Assembly: GCA_903907925.1 (NCBI GenBank) | Contig: CAIVQB010000047.1 | Span: 17,399 to 81,398 of the forward strand | Reading direction: 5' to 3' | Origin: an uncultured Verrucomicrobiota bacterium | Lineage (GTDB): Bacteria > Verrucomicrobiota > Verrucomicrobiia > Limisphaerales > UBA9464 | DNA length: 64,000 nucleotides | Shown here: positions 1-8,403 of the stretch, in pieces | Numbering within the stretch: position 1 is the first letter of the stretch | How the letters are laid out: every line of letters starts with the position of its first letter | Program-made: the position numbers and the translations under genes | Notes under the pieces: model-generated | What the model saw: only the letters and a program-made list of their open reading frames with translations | What the model was told of the DNA's origin: nothing | The model's database searches: none

Positions 1-2
1 TC

Positions 3-377
3 ACACCGCTGCCTTGCGGGGATCCGAATTGTGCCACACTGGGGTACCTGTTGCGGTTGGGCGATCGGGTGCATTCGGTGAGCGAGTTTCTTGATTTCAC
101 CCAGTTGCAGGGATTCCTGAAGGACAAGATCCACTACACTCTCGGTGATTTGTCGCGGTGCGGGTGCGAGACCGAACCGCTGGGGGCGCTTCTGAAACAA
201 CTGGAGCTGAAGTCGAGCGTCGCGTTTCGGATCATGGCGAAGCCGTTCATGGATGCCTGGACCTGGGACGAGGATCGCATTGATCGTTGCTGCACCCACG
301 TGATCCGGCCGGACGGCAAGCTGGATTCGTTCTGCCGTTATTATTCGGGGTTTGCCGATACCCGGCCGGCGCCATGA
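3..377 (+). CDS. C-terminal part of a radical SAM protein of the MJ0619/Tes-like lipid family (5' end outside window)
   Basis: The reading frame is open to the left edge, so only the last ~124 residues are present. The visible part begins with a cysteine motif (PCGDPNC) and has a conserved block FMDAWTWDEDRIDRCC followed by HVIRPDG and SFCRYYS. As I recall it, this pattern of late cysteines is typical of MJ0619-like radical SAM proteins, the family that includes tetraether lipid synthase and bacterial membrane-spanning-lipid enzymes. The radical SAM CxxxCxxC core would lie upstream of the window. The stop codon overlaps the next start (ATGA), so it is the first visible gene of a translationally coupled operon with a small membrane protein and an Lgt-like enzyme. 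Family membership is fairly confident; the substrate is inference. Confidence 0.7.
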   Translation, partial: TPLPCGDPNCATLGYLLRLGDRVHSVSEFLDFTQLQGFLKDKIHYTLGDLSRCGCETEPLGALLKQLELKSSVAFRIMAKPFMDAWTWDEDRIDRCCTHVIRPDGKLDSFCRYYSGFADTRPAP

Positions 378-700
378 GCAATTCGTTTAGAAAGATGCCG
401 CGTTCAACGTCACTCGGCGTCGCCCTGATTCCGTTCGGAATTTATCTCGTTGTGGTCACCGTCGGCGCCGCGCTGGCTCATCTCGAAGGTGGGTGGAGCA
501 TCAATGGGAGGCTTCGGATGGTGTTCTTGTTCCTGATGGCGATTCTGTCCCTCGCTTGCGCATGGGCGGCAACTGCGCTGATGGCGCCACCGCGGGGATG
601 GAAGACCTGGCTGCTGGGATGCGGCCTGATGCTGTTGAATGTCGTTCTGTGTTTGGGAAGCGGGTGCGGCGCGTGCGCGGAATCGTCCGGACGGCTATGA
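374..700 (+). CDS. small integral membrane protein, function unknown
   Basis: The product is 108 residues with about three hydrophobic segments (roughly residues 14-36, 48-72 and 80-98) and ends in a cysteine-containing tail (GSGCGACAESS). I recognise no family. The start was chosen at the ATG whose ATGA overlaps the upstream stop; a longer in-frame extension to 287 would lie inside the radical SAM gene. Its own stop overlaps the next start in the same way, so the three genes are probably co-translated. Its position between a lipid-type radical SAM enzyme and an Lgt-like protein suggests a membrane-lipid or lipoprotein role, by context only. Confidence 0.65.
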   Translation: MSNSFRKMPRSTSLGVALIPFGIYLVVVTVGAALAHLEGGWSINGRLRMVFLFLMAILSLACAWAATALMAPPRGWKTWLLGCGLMLLNVVLCLGSGCGACAESSGRL

Positions 701-1431
701 CGGCGGCCTTCGTCGGTCCGGGTGCGGCCCCGCCTTACTATGGCTGGCTGATGCTGCTGGGAATCGGGCTGAGCGCCGTGTTCTGGACCCGGTTGACCCG
801 CCGGAATGATCGGCTGCTGATGGTCTATTGCGGGGCGCTGCTGGGAGCATTTCTTGGGGCCAAGGCGGTGTATCTCCTGGTCGAGGGATGGAAGGATTTT
901 CAACAGCCGGACTGGATTCAGCGATGGTTGACGGGAAAAACCATCCTCGGCGCGTTGCTGGGTGGCTACGCCGGAGTAGAGCTCTCGAAAAAGGCGGTGG
1001 GGTATGCCGGAGTCACTGGAGATTGGTTCGCGTCGATCGTTCCGTGCGGAGTGATCATCGGTCGGGTCGGTTGTCTGCTCCACGGGTGTTGTCTCGGCGA
1101 GGTGTGTGAGCGTCCCGCGTGGTGGACGTTGAACGATTCGACTGGGCTTCCACGCTGGCCCGCGGTGCCGGTGGAGATCGCCTTCAATCTGGCCGCGCTC
1201 GGTTTATTCTGGGCACTGCGCCGCCGTGCGCTGTTCGCGGGGCAACATTTCCACCTGTACCTGATCGGCTACGGCATTTTTCGATTCGTTCATGAATTTT
1301 GGCGGGCCACGCCGCGGGTCTGGGGTCCGCTTACCGGCTATCAACTGGCCTCGCTGACGGTGATGGGCCTCGGCGTCTGGGGTTTTCGCCACCGGAGCCG
1401 AATGAACATGCGAATTCCGGCCCATTCGTAG
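697..1431 (+). CDS. prolipoprotein diacylglyceryl transferase (Lgt)-like membrane protein
   Basis: The product is 244 residues and polytopic. It carries the Lgt-family layout: a GALLGAFLGAK segment in an early helix, GKTILGALLGGYAGVE, and a central GRVGCLLHGCCLGE motif that replaces the canonical RIGNF/NGE region. A YGIFRFVHEFWR segment near the C-terminus matches the RFxxEFxR region of Lgt. Canonical Lgt moves diacylglycerol from phosphatidylglycerol to the lipobox cysteine. This shortened, cysteine-rich version is divergent and sits in an operon with an MJ0619-like radical SAM gene, so it may act on a different lipid acceptor. The start ATG overlaps the preceding stop (ATGA); the extension upstream to 493 was rejected because it runs through the preceding gene. 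Confidence 0.7.
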   Translation: MTAAFVGPGAAPPYYGWLMLLGIGLSAVFWTRLTRRNDRLLMVYCGALLGAFLGAKAVYLLVEGWKDFQQPDWIQRWLTGKTILGALLGGYAGVELSKKAVGYAGVTGDWFASIVPCGVIIGRVGCLLHGCCLGEVCERPAWWTLNDSTGLPRWPAVPVEIAFNLAALGLFWALRRRALFAGQHFHLYLIGYGIFRFVHEFWRATPRVWGPLTGYQLASLTVMGLGVWGFRHRSRMNMRIPAHS

Positions 1432-1550
1432 CATTGCGATTGGCGGCGGTCCTGCTCGCACTTCTTGACGACGAGGTTACGGATCCGTCTCTATCTCGTG
1501 CCAGGGGATGTCCGTGTTGCGTTGTCGGCACTCTATTTCCTGTAAATGCA

Positions 1551-2966
1551 ATGATGTCCTCCAAGTTATCCCGCTGGGTCCGTTTCCTTCAGGCAGGCTT
1601 TCAGGTTTTGCTCGTTTCCGGGTTGGCGGTCGTCGCCGGAGAATTCAGCGATGTGGTCGCCGGACTGAGCGAGGTCACCACGCTGGCGGGCATCGCTCAT
1701 ACCACGACCACCAATCCCGATGGGACCGGCATCGATTTCTGGCGGTCTGAATTCGAGGGGACCACGGCGAAACGGGCCAGTCTTTCCAATCCCCACATGG
1801 CCGCGGCGGATGCGTATGGGAACCTCTACATCGCCGACAAGGCCAGTCACGCGATCCTGAAGATCACCGCCGACGGGCTGATTCACACCTTCGCGGGAAC
1901 CCACGAACCCGGATTCAACGGAGATGGCCCCGGACCGGCGAACACGCTCCAAATCAACGCACCCAACGGACTCTTCGTTTTTCCGGATGGCACGGTTTAC
2001 CTGCTCGATCCCGGGAACCATCGCATCCGCCGCGTCGATCCGGCCGGCGTGATGACCACGGTGGTCAACGATCCGGATCCGAACTGGATGCCATCGGGTC
2101 GCGCGCTGTGGGTCAGCCCGGACCAATCGCTGATCTATTACACCCACGAATACCCGCCGCTCCCGCCGAGTTTGGTGGCCAACGGTGCCGTGCTCAAACA
2201 GTGGACCGCTTCGGCTGGAATCCAGATCGTGTGCAGCGCCGACGTGGGATTCCGCAATCCGGCGAACATCGCGGTGAACCCGGTCGATGGAAAACTCTAC
2301 GTCACCGACCGCGCCGAGGAGGACCTGACCCGGCTCGAAACTGGCGTCTTCCGGATCGACGGAGTAAACCAGCGAACGCGCATGACGGGTGACGTCAACC
2401 AACCCAAGGCCGCCACTGGCCAGTTGGCGCTCAACAGCTTCATCGAACAACCGCGTGGCATCGCGTTTCTGGCCGACGGCTCGTATTTTCTCTGCGCCCA
2501 CAAGGACGGCAATGTCTGGTATGTGGACATCCACGGAATCCTGCACCGATACATCCAGGGTTCAGGCAAGGGAGACACTTATCTCATCAACGACGGCGAT
2601 CGCCCGCCGCTCACGTCCAAGAACGTCATCAGTCAGCCCCGCGCGGTTACGATCGCCCCGAACGGCGATCTGATCGGGGTCAGCAACGACAGCGGTTTTT
2701 TGTTCCGCGTCCGAAGCGTTGCGCCGCCGCCGGTTCCCACCGATCTGCGGCTGTCGGTGTCCGGGTCGACCGGCGTGCGGCTTGAATGGACCGGAGTCTT
2801 CGGCTGGGGCTATCGGGTGGAACGCACCGCGGAAATCGCGGTTCCGGTTTGGAGTCCTGCCGGAGCGGTGGGTGGCCGACCGGTGGGGGTTCCGAGTGTG
2901 TTTCAGGACCCCGACGGGCTGCGTCCGGTGGACCGTGGCTTTTACCGACTTCTGCCATCGCTGTGA
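1551..2966 (+). CDS. secreted NHL-repeat (beta-propeller) protein
   Basis: The product is 471 residues. It starts with a signal peptide (basic SKLSRWVRF, then a hydrophobic stretch ending near AVVAG). Repeats follow of the type DAYGNLYIAD...ILKI and FPDGTVYLLDPGNHRIRRVD, which are NHL propeller blades (about residues 45-390). The last ~75 residues form a separate module with VRLEWTGVFGWGYRVER and a terminal GFYRLLPSL, shared in style with three other secreted proteins in the window. NHL propellers bind ligands or partners; no catalytic residues are visible. The ATG at 1551 was preferred because it directly precedes the signal peptide; the longer frame from 1299 overlaps the upstream gene. Confidence 0.8.
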   Translation: MMSSKLSRWVRFLQAGFQVLLVSGLAVVAGEFSDVVAGLSEVTTLAGIAHTTTTNPDGTGIDFWRSEFEGTTAKRASLSNPHMAAADAYGNLYIADKASHAILKITADGLIHTFAGTHEPGFNGDGPGPANTLQINAPNGLFVFPDGTVYLLDPGNHRIRRVDPAGVMTTVVNDPDPNWMPSGRALWVSPDQSLIYYTHEYPPLPPSLVANGAVLKQWTASAGIQIVCSADVGFRNPANIAVNPVDGKLYVTDRAEEDLTRLETGVFRIDGVNQRTRMTGDVNQPKAATGQLALNSFIEQPRGIAFLADGSYFLCAHKDGNVWYVDIHGILHRYIQGSGKGDTYLINDGDRPPLTSKNVISQPRAVTIAPNGDLIGVSNDSGFLFRVRSVAPPPVPTDLRLSVSGSTGVRLEWTGVFGWGYRVERTAEIAVPVWSPAGAVGGRPVGVPSVFQDPDGLRPVDRGFYRLLPSL

Positions 2967-3037
2967 AATGGCCGCGTGGCACCGGGTGCGCGGTGCGGTC
3001 CTTGATTTGCCGCCCTCCGGCCGGCAACGTCCGCCGC

Positions 3038-3499
3038 ATGGCACAGCTTTCCCATCTATCGGCGTCCGGCGAGGCGAGCATGGTGGATGTCTCCGCCAAG
3101 CCACCGTTGGATCGCGAGGCCATCGCCGCGGGTGAAATCCGGTTGCGACCGGAGACGTTGGACTTGATTGAAACGAATGCGGTGGCGAAGGGAAACGTGC
3201 TGGCCACCGCGCGCATCGCCGGCATCCAGGCGGCCAAACGAACCGGTGAATTGATTCCGTTGTGTCATCCCCTGCCGATCACCCATTGCTCGGTGGACTT
3301 CGAGGTGCCGGCGAGCCGTGATCGCATTTGCATCACCGCCTCGGCGCGGATCATCGCCGCCACTGGAGTGGAAATGGAGGCGCTGACGGCGGTGACTGTT
3401 GCGGCGCTGACCATTTACGACATGTGCAAGGCAGTGGACAAGGACATGCTAATCGGCGGCGTGCGGTTGGTGTCCAAGACCAAGAGGCCGGTGGGATAG
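3038..3499 (+). CDS. moaC: cyclic pyranopterin monophosphate synthase MoaC
   Basis: The product is 153 residues, the usual MoaC length. Family landmarks are MVDVSAKP near residue 15, the stretch NAVAKGNVLATARIAGIQAAKRT, the LIPLCHPLPIT motif with its catalytic His/Cys region, VEMEALTAVTVAALTIYDMCKAVDK and a C-terminal KTKRPVG. MoaC converts 3',8-cyclo-7,8-dihydro-GTP into cyclic pyranopterin monophosphate in molybdenum cofactor synthesis. No other mo genes lie nearby, so it is an isolated pathway gene here. The ATG at 3038 gives the expected N-terminus (MAQLSHL); an upstream extension reads through the end of the NHL gene. Confidence 0.95.
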   Translation: MAQLSHLSASGEASMVDVSAKPPLDREAIAAGEIRLRPETLDLIETNAVAKGNVLATARIAGIQAAKRTGELIPLCHPLPITHCSVDFEVPASRDRICITASARIIAATGVEMEALTAVTVAALTIYDMCKAVDKDMLIGGVRLVSKTKRPVG

Positions 3500-3825
3500 G
3501 CCCATGTGTAATCTGGAAAGCATGAAAGCAGGATGGGGAGTGGGCGGGTGAGCCAATGTGCGAGTGGGTGAGTGGGTGAGTGGCCCTTCGGCGGTAGGGC
3601 CGAGGCTCCCGCCGAGCCGGGAATGTGGTAGGAGGTGGTACGCTGCCGGGCGCAGCGAAATTTGTCCGTTCACTCGGCTCATCCGGAGATTCGCCCTACC
3701 GCCCCGGAGTTCCGCCTTCACGCGGTTCGGTGAACCACTTGACTGCGACTGACGGCGAGGTTCGTTCCCGATCCTTCACCTCGCGACTTCCCCGGTTGAC
3801 CACCGGGTGATTCAATGAGCGTCAC
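3500..3825. repeat. non-coding spacer with short tandem GAGTGGGT repeats and an inverted repeat
   Basis: No credible gene lies in this 326-bp gap. Positions 3561-3583 hold short tandem copies of GAGTGGGT/GAGTGGGTG. Positions 3590-3704 form an imperfect inverted repeat whose ends read GGCGGTAGGGC and the complement (GCCCTACCGCC), with CGAGGCTCC/CCGGAGATTC continuing the arms. This resembles the dispersed palindromic elements common between verrucomicrobial genes. I see no promoter I could defend for the ruvA gene that follows. Confidence 0.5.
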
Positions 3826-4431
3826 GTGATTACTTTTCTTCACGGCAAATTGTGCGAGGCGCTGCCGACGACGGTGACGGTGGACGTTCATGGCGTGGGC
3901 TATGAAGTCCTGATTCCGCTCTCGTCGTTTGACCGGCTGCCTCCGGTCGGCGGGGAGATCCACCTTCTGACCCACCTGGCGGTCCGGGAGGATGCCCACA
4001 CCTTGTATGGGTTTCTCACGACAGGAGAGCGGGAGTTGTTCCGCCTGTTGATCCACACCGTTTCCGGAATCGGCCCCAAGTTGGCGCTCAATGTTCTGAG
4101 CGGTACGACGGTGACCGGTTTTTGCGCGGCGGTGGCGGCGGGCGACGTGAAGGCGTTGTCGGCCATTTCAGGCGTGGGTCGCAAAACGGCCGAGCGGATG
4201 GTCATGGAACTGCGGGACAAGCTGCCGGGATTGGCGGCCGGTTCGACCGGGCCCGCGACGAAACCGGCGCTGATGGCGGACGCCCGGTTGAACGACGCAG
4301 TGCTGGCGTTGACCGCGCTCGGGTTCAAAGCTGCGGAGGCTCACGACGCCGTGCGGGGAGCCATGGCGTTGCTGGGGGAAACCGCGCCGGTGGAACAATT
4401 GGTGCGGGCGTGTCTCAAACGGCCCGTGTAG
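3826..4431 (+). CDS. ruvA: Holliday junction branch migration protein RuvA
   Basis: The product is 201 residues with the three RuvA domains: an OB fold (MITFLHGKLCEA...VDVHGVGYEV), a tetramerising double helix-hairpin-helix region (SGIGPKLALNVLSG and ISGVGRKTAERMVMELRDKL), and a C-terminal three-helix domain (DAVLALTALGFKAAEAHDAV) that contacts RuvB. RuvA binds four-way DNA junctions and loads the RuvB motor for branch migration. The start is GTG; no in-frame ATG fits the conserved N-terminus. ruvB and ruvC are not in the window. The DUF374 gene follows after 12 bp, suggesting co-transcription. Confidence 0.95.
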   Translation: MITFLHGKLCEALPTTVTVDVHGVGYEVLIPLSSFDRLPPVGGEIHLLTHLAVREDAHTLYGFLTTGERELFRLLIHTVSGIGPKLALNVLSGTTVTGFCAAVAAGDVKALSAISGVGRKTAERMVMELRDKLPGLAAGSTGPATKPALMADARLNDAVLALTALGFKAAEAHDAVRGAMALLGETAPVEQLVRACLKRPV

Positions 4432-4443
4432 CCCCAAGCCGGA

Positions 4444-5136
4444 ATGGCGAACCTTCCTCCAGCAGCCCTGGGCCGGGTGATCCCGTCGAAACCGACATGG
4501 CAGGGACGCTTCCTGGCGCAATGCGTCTGGTGCGTGGTTCAGGGCATTGGCGTGACCGTGCGGTGGCGATGGACCGCGACCGAGTCCAAGTATGCCTTCG
4601 ATGAGGGAGAGAAGGCGATTTTCGTCATCTGGCACAATCGCCTCGCGCTGTCGCCGCTGATGTATCGAAGGCGTTTCGAGAAGCGGTTTCCCGGGCGGCG
4701 TGTGGCGGGATTGGTGAGTGCGAGTCGCGATGGCGGGTTGATGGCGCGGATCATGGAGCTGTTCGGCATCGAGCCGATCCGGGGTTCATCGAGCCGCCGC
4801 GGGGCGCAGGCACTCCGGGAGTTGGTGGCGGCCGCGAAGGACGGCTGTGATTTGGTGATCACACCGGATGGACCGCGCGGGCCACGGTATGTGATTCAAC
4901 CGGGGGTGATCGCCGCGGCACAATTGAGTGGGCGACCCATCGTTCCGGTGAGCTATCACCTCACCTGGAAGTATCGACTGGCAAGTTGGGACCAGTTTCA
5001 AATCCCGATGCCGTTCACCCGGATTGAGGTGGCGTTGGGTCAACCCCTGTGGGTTCCAGAATCGGCGGGTGAATCCGAACGCGAGGACCTTCGGCAGGAA
5101 CTCCAGCGGCGAATGGTCGCACTCACCCGGGATTGA
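4444..5136 (+). CDS. DUF374/lysophospholipid acyltransferase-family protein
   Basis: The product is 230 residues. It shows the DUF374 pattern: AIFVIWHNRLALSPL (the HxxxxD-like acyltransferase motif replaced by WHNRL), VSASRDGGLMARIMELFGIEPIRGSSSRRGAQALREL, and VITPDGPRGPRYVIQPGVIAAAQLSGRPIVPV. In Gram-negative bacteria this family is placed with LPLAT-type acyltransferases and is often found near lipid A or KDO genes, so a role in outer-membrane lipid or polysaccharide acylation is likely. The substrate cannot be read from sequence. It follows ruvA by 12 bp. The start is the first ATG after the ruvA stop. Confidence 0.82.
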   Translation: MANLPPAALGRVIPSKPTWQGRFLAQCVWCVVQGIGVTVRWRWTATESKYAFDEGEKAIFVIWHNRLALSPLMYRRRFEKRFPGRRVAGLVSASRDGGLMARIMELFGIEPIRGSSSRRGAQALRELVAAAKDGCDLVITPDGPRGPRYVIQPGVIAAAQLSGRPIVPVSYHLTWKYRLASWDQFQIPMPFTRIEVALGQPLWVPESAGESEREDLRQELQRRMVALTRD

Positions 5137-5196
5137 GCCCGCCCAATCGGACGGGGTCGGAAAAGGAAATGGGGCGTCCAATTCCCGCCACCCGCC

Positions 5197-5224
5197 TTGA
5201 CGCACCCCCGGACCGTCCTAATGT
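5197..5224 (+). promoter_or_regulatory. candidate sigma-70-type promoter for the aminomutase gene
   Basis: TTGACG (5197-5202) and TAATGT (5219-5224) are separated by 16 bp. The -10 hexamer ends only 12 bp before the ATG at 5237, so the transcript would be nearly leaderless. The match is by eye against the TTGACA/TATAAT consensus, with no comparison to other loci. Confidence 0.4.
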
Positions 5225-5236
5225 GGCCGCGCTACG

Positions 5237-6469
5237 ATGCACTCCGAGCTTTTGCCGGCTGTTGACGGCTCCACGCCGACCGACGCGTTCCTCGCTCTCA
5301 AGGAATTTCACCCCGCCGGAAAAGGGTCCTGGGCCGGCGTGTCGGATGCCGAGTGGAATGACTGGCGCTGGCAGTTGAAGCATCGGGTCACCACTTTGGA
5401 ACAGCTCGAAACGCTGCTTCCCGGCCTGAGCGCCTCCGAGCGGGCCGGGGCGACTCTCGCCCGATCGAAGCTGGCAATGGCGATCACGCCGCATTTTTTC
5501 AACCTGATCGATGCGGCCGATCCTCTGTGCCCGATCCGCTGGCAGATGATCCCTCGAATGGAGGAAACGGCGACTGCACCGTGGGAAATGAGTGATCCCT
5601 GTGGCGAAGACAGCCATTCACCGGTGCCGGGACTGGTCCATCGGTACCCCGACCGAGTGTTGTTCCTGGTCACCGACCGTTGCGCGGCCTATTGCCGATA
5701 TTGCACCCGTTCGCGTTTGGTCAGCAACGCGGCCGGATACGACTTCCATCCGGAGTTCGATAGGCAAATCGCTTACATTGAGCAACATAGTGAGATTCGG
5801 GATGTCTTACTGAGCGGCGGAGACCCCTTGTTGTTCAACGACGAAAAGCTGGAGTATCTGCTGGCTAGGATTCGCGCGATCCGCCATGTCGAATTCCTGC
5901 GGATTGGAACCCGGATTCCGATCTTCCTGCCGCAACGGATCACACCCGAGCTGTGCGCCATGCTTAAGCAGTTCCACCCCCTGTTCATCAGCATCCACAG
6001 CAATCACCCGCGGGAATTAACCACTGAGGTCCGGGACGCACTGGGTCGATTGGCGGATGCCGGCATCCCGTTGGGTAATCAATCCGTTCTTTTGAAGAAC
6101 GTGAACGATAACGAAGAAGTGATGAAGGCGCATGTGCACAAGCTACTGATGTGCCGGGTGCGTCCCTACTATCTCTACCAGTGTGATTTGATCCAGGGAT
6201 CCAGTCATTTGCGGTCTGAAGTGCGGCGGGGATTGGAGATCATCCGGTCGCTGCGGGGATTCACCACGGGCTATGCGGTTCCGCAGTACGTGGTGGACGC
6301 TCCGGGCGGCGGCGGAAAGGTGCCGTTGAACCCCGACACCATCCTGTCCTCCGAGAACGACACGCTGGTGGTGGAGAACTACGAAGGCCGGGTGTTTGAG
6401 TACCCGGAATCCGGCGGTTCCACCCGGGAAGAAAGTGGGGCAAATCCTGACACTCAGGAAAATCCTTAA
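5237..6469 (+). CDS. KamA-family radical SAM aminomutase (lysine 2,3-aminomutase-like)
   Basis: The product is 410 residues, typical for bacterial lysine 2,3-aminomutase-like proteins. The radical SAM cluster motif CAAYCRYC is at about residues 149-156. It is followed by VLLSGGDPLLFNDEKLEYLL, RIGTRIPIFLPQRIT, SIHSNHPRELT and PLGNQSVLLKNVND. Near the C-terminus, YVVDAPGGGGKVPL contains the lysine (about residue 360) expected to bind PLP. The family uses SAM, a [4Fe-4S] cluster and PLP for 1,2-amino shifts; the amino acid could be lysine or another such as glutamate. No lysine-fermentation genes are adjacent, so beta-lysine as an osmolyte or modification substrate is possible but unproven. Confidence 0.85.
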   Translation: MHSELLPAVDGSTPTDAFLALKEFHPAGKGSWAGVSDAEWNDWRWQLKHRVTTLEQLETLLPGLSASERAGATLARSKLAMAITPHFFNLIDAADPLCPIRWQMIPRMEETATAPWEMSDPCGEDSHSPVPGLVHRYPDRVLFLVTDRCAAYCRYCTRSRLVSNAAGYDFHPEFDRQIAYIEQHSEIRDVLLSGGDPLLFNDEKLEYLLARIRAIRHVEFLRIGTRIPIFLPQRITPELCAMLKQFHPLFISIHSNHPRELTTEVRDALGRLADAGIPLGNQSVLLKNVNDNEEVMKAHVHKLLMCRVRPYYLYQCDLIQGSSHLRSEVRRGLEIIRSLRGFTTGYAVPQYVVDAPGGGGKVPLNPDTILSSENDTLVVENYEGRVFEYPESGGSTREESGANPDTQENP

Positions 6470-6561
6470 TGCAGGTTAGGCCGTGGCCCCAAAAAATCCG
6501 GTTGAGTTTTTCCTGCGAATAACCGAAAGGACTCTAAGTCGGACGAGAAACCCTTTTGAAA

Positions 6562-7278
6562 ATGAATACCTTCAATCACTTTGCCAAGACCGGGCTGGCG
6601 CTCGGCGTCGCTGCGCTCGCTGTCTCGAACGCCTCCGCTGCGTTGTTTACTGTCGGGCCGCTCACAGCCGTGTTTCCATCGGTTGAGTCGACGGTTCCCT
6701 TCAGTGGAACGATGTCGATTCCCAAGTTTAATGCTGCCTTGGGAACTTTGACCTCTATTTCGTTCACCCTGAACGGTAACCTGACCGCGACTCAGAAATT
6801 TGAGAACGGTGATGACGTATCGTCGACCATCACGGTTACGACAACGGGTACGATGACTCTTCAACGCCCCGATACCACCACCTTGGTGATCACGATTCCG
6901 ACCGTTCAGAACACCGCGACGGTCGGCCCATTTGACGGGAACATCAATTTTGCCGGAACTTCTGGGATTACGTTTAGTCCGAAGGTTGGCACTTTGTCGA
7001 ACACTCAAGTGTATTCGGGGGCCAGCGATCTGGCCCTCTTTACTGGTTCCGGAAACATTACACTCCCCGTGCTTGCCACGGGTAGCTCGGGGGGCACCGG
7101 TGCCGCGAACGTCACGATTCAGGCGTCTCTGACTGGCCAAGCTTCCGCTTCGGTTACCTACACCTACTCGGTGGCGACTGTTCCCGAGCCTTCGACCTAC
7201 GGTGCCATCGGTGCCGTCTCGGTGGTGGGATTCCTCGGCTATCGCCGCGCCCGCCGCAAGGTGGCTCCGATCGCCTGA
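6562..7278 (+). CDS. PEP-CTERM surface protein with choice-of-anchor-E-like domain (paralogue 1)
   Basis: The product is 238 residues. A signal peptide (FAKTGLALGVAALAVSNASA) is followed by a beta-rich domain with FNAALGTLTSISFTLNG and KFENGDD, resembling the choice-of-anchor E domain. The C-terminal sorting signal is VPEPSTYG, a hydrophobic segment (AIGAVSVVGFLGY) and a basic RRARRK tail, the exosortase/PEP-CTERM architecture. The protein is expected to be exported and processed at VPEP. It is clearly paralogous to the gene at 8404. A longer start (TTG at 6556) adds only two residues; the ATG was preferred. A strong hairpin terminator follows the stop. Confidence 0.82.
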   Translation: MNTFNHFAKTGLALGVAALAVSNASAALFTVGPLTAVFPSVESTVPFSGTMSIPKFNAALGTLTSISFTLNGNLTATQKFENGDDVSSTITVTTTGTMTLQRPDTTTLVITIPTVQNTATVGPFDGNINFAGTSGITFSPKVGTLSNTQVYSGASDLALFTGSGNITLPVLATGSSGGTGAANVTIQASLTGQASASVTYTYSVATVPEPSTYGAIGAVSVVGFLGYRRARRKVAPIA

Positions 7279-7308
7279 TCGGCGATTGATACTTCAAAGG
7301 GTTTCAAA

Positions 7309-7334
7309 GGCCGCGTGATTCACGCGGCCTTTTT
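7309..7334 (+). terminator. rho-independent terminator after PEP-CTERM paralogue 1
   Basis: A GGCCGCGTG stem, ATT loop and CACGCGGCC stem (7309-7329) are followed directly by TTTTT. It lies 31 bp after the stop codon. Nearly the same hairpin follows the second paralogue, so gene and terminator were probably duplicated together. Confidence 0.85.
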
Positions 7335-7390
7335 CGTGTTTCGGGGCTGGTTTCATCTGGTCGAATCTTCTCCGGTTGCATTTCGGCTTC

Positions 7391-8172
7391 AGGGCCAAAG
7401 GCCCGCTCTATACCAGCCTGGGGCAACGCCCCAGGTCAACGACCCCACGAATATCCGAGGGCTGAAGGCCCGGACCAATCGGGATCCAAAACCCGGCCGT
7501 GAAAAACGAATTCGGGCGTGTTTCGCCACGCGACCGGGGCAATGGCGCGGGCCTTCAGCCCTTTTCAATTTGAAGGTTGCCCGGATCCCGGGGCGTCGCC
7601 CCGGGCTGGTATAGTGCCGCGCCGTTGGCGCTCCGGAGGTGTGGTCCACGCGCCGACATCCGGTCGATGATTCCGCCCGAGGCGACGTTTCGGCCAAATC
7701 CACGTCGCGTTCAATCCCCTGTCAACCTGCCTTCTTCAGGGCCAAAGGCCCGCTCCATACCAGCCTGGGGCATCGCCCCCAGGTCAACGGTCCCCACAAA
7801 TCCCCAAGGGCTGAAGGCCCGGACCAATCGGGATCCGAAACCGGCCATGAAAAACGTTTTCGGACCCGGTTTTTCGAGCGACCGGGGCAATGGCGCGGGC
7901 CTTCAGCCCTTTCGTTTTGACGGTTGCCCGAATCCCGGGGCGTTGCCCCGGGCTGGTATGGTGCCGCGCCGTTGGCGCTCCGGAGGGGCGGTCCGCGCGC
8001 CGACATCCGGTCGATGATTCCGCCCGAGGCGACGTTTCGGCCAAACCCACGTCGCGTTCAATCCCCTGTCAACCTGCCTTCTTCAGGGCCAAAGGCCCGC
8101 TCCATGCCAGCCTGGGGCATCGCCCCAGGTCAACGATCCCCACAAATCCCCAAGGGCTGAAGGCCCGTCCCA
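7391..8172. repeat. 2.25 tandem copies of a 347-bp unit built from dispersed palindromic repeats (family A)
   Basis: The marker AGGGCCAAAGGCCCGCTC starts at 7391, 7738 and 8085, giving a period of exactly 347 bp twice; the third copy stops near 8172. Each unit contains short palindromes: GGGCCAAAGGCCC, CCTGGGGCAACGCCCCAGG (CATCG variant in some copies), GGGCTGAAGGCCC and CCCGGGGCGTTGCCCCGGG, together with GAGCGCCAACGGCGC read on the opposite strand. The two full units are highly similar. ORFs across this block are low-complexity by-products of the palindromes. The same palindromes recur near 9229-9515, 10038-10173, 11388-11485 and 55858-56092. Confidence 0.85.
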
Positions 8173-8403
8173 TGCCCCGGGGTCAAATCCACGGCAATCG
8201 AAAACCATCGATTTCCCCCTGATTTCCAATGTTTTCGGGGGCGAACGGCGAAAAAGCAGTTCTTGCGGTGCCACACCCTACGAATCAGGGAATCCCCTAG
8301 ATGCGATGCGGACCTTGAAAACAAGATCCCGATTGAAACTTTAGCCCGAATATCGGACAAAGTGACCGTTCGAAAGTAAATCGGTAGCAAAACCCTGTCG
8401 CAA

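Noticed and set aside
1566..2546. A 326-residue reverse ORF across the NHL gene
   Set aside because: It is antisense to a gene with a signal peptide and clear repeats, and shows no family motif.
7391..8172. Possible CRISPR array
   Set aside because: The period is 347 bp with the whole unit conserved. There are no short repeats with unique spacers and no cas genes nearby.
7577..8222. Overlapping ORFs of about 60-146 residues in the 347-bp repeats
   Set aside because: Their products are translated palindromes (for example GPKAR, PAWGIAPG) repeated with the DNA period, and have no start or family support.
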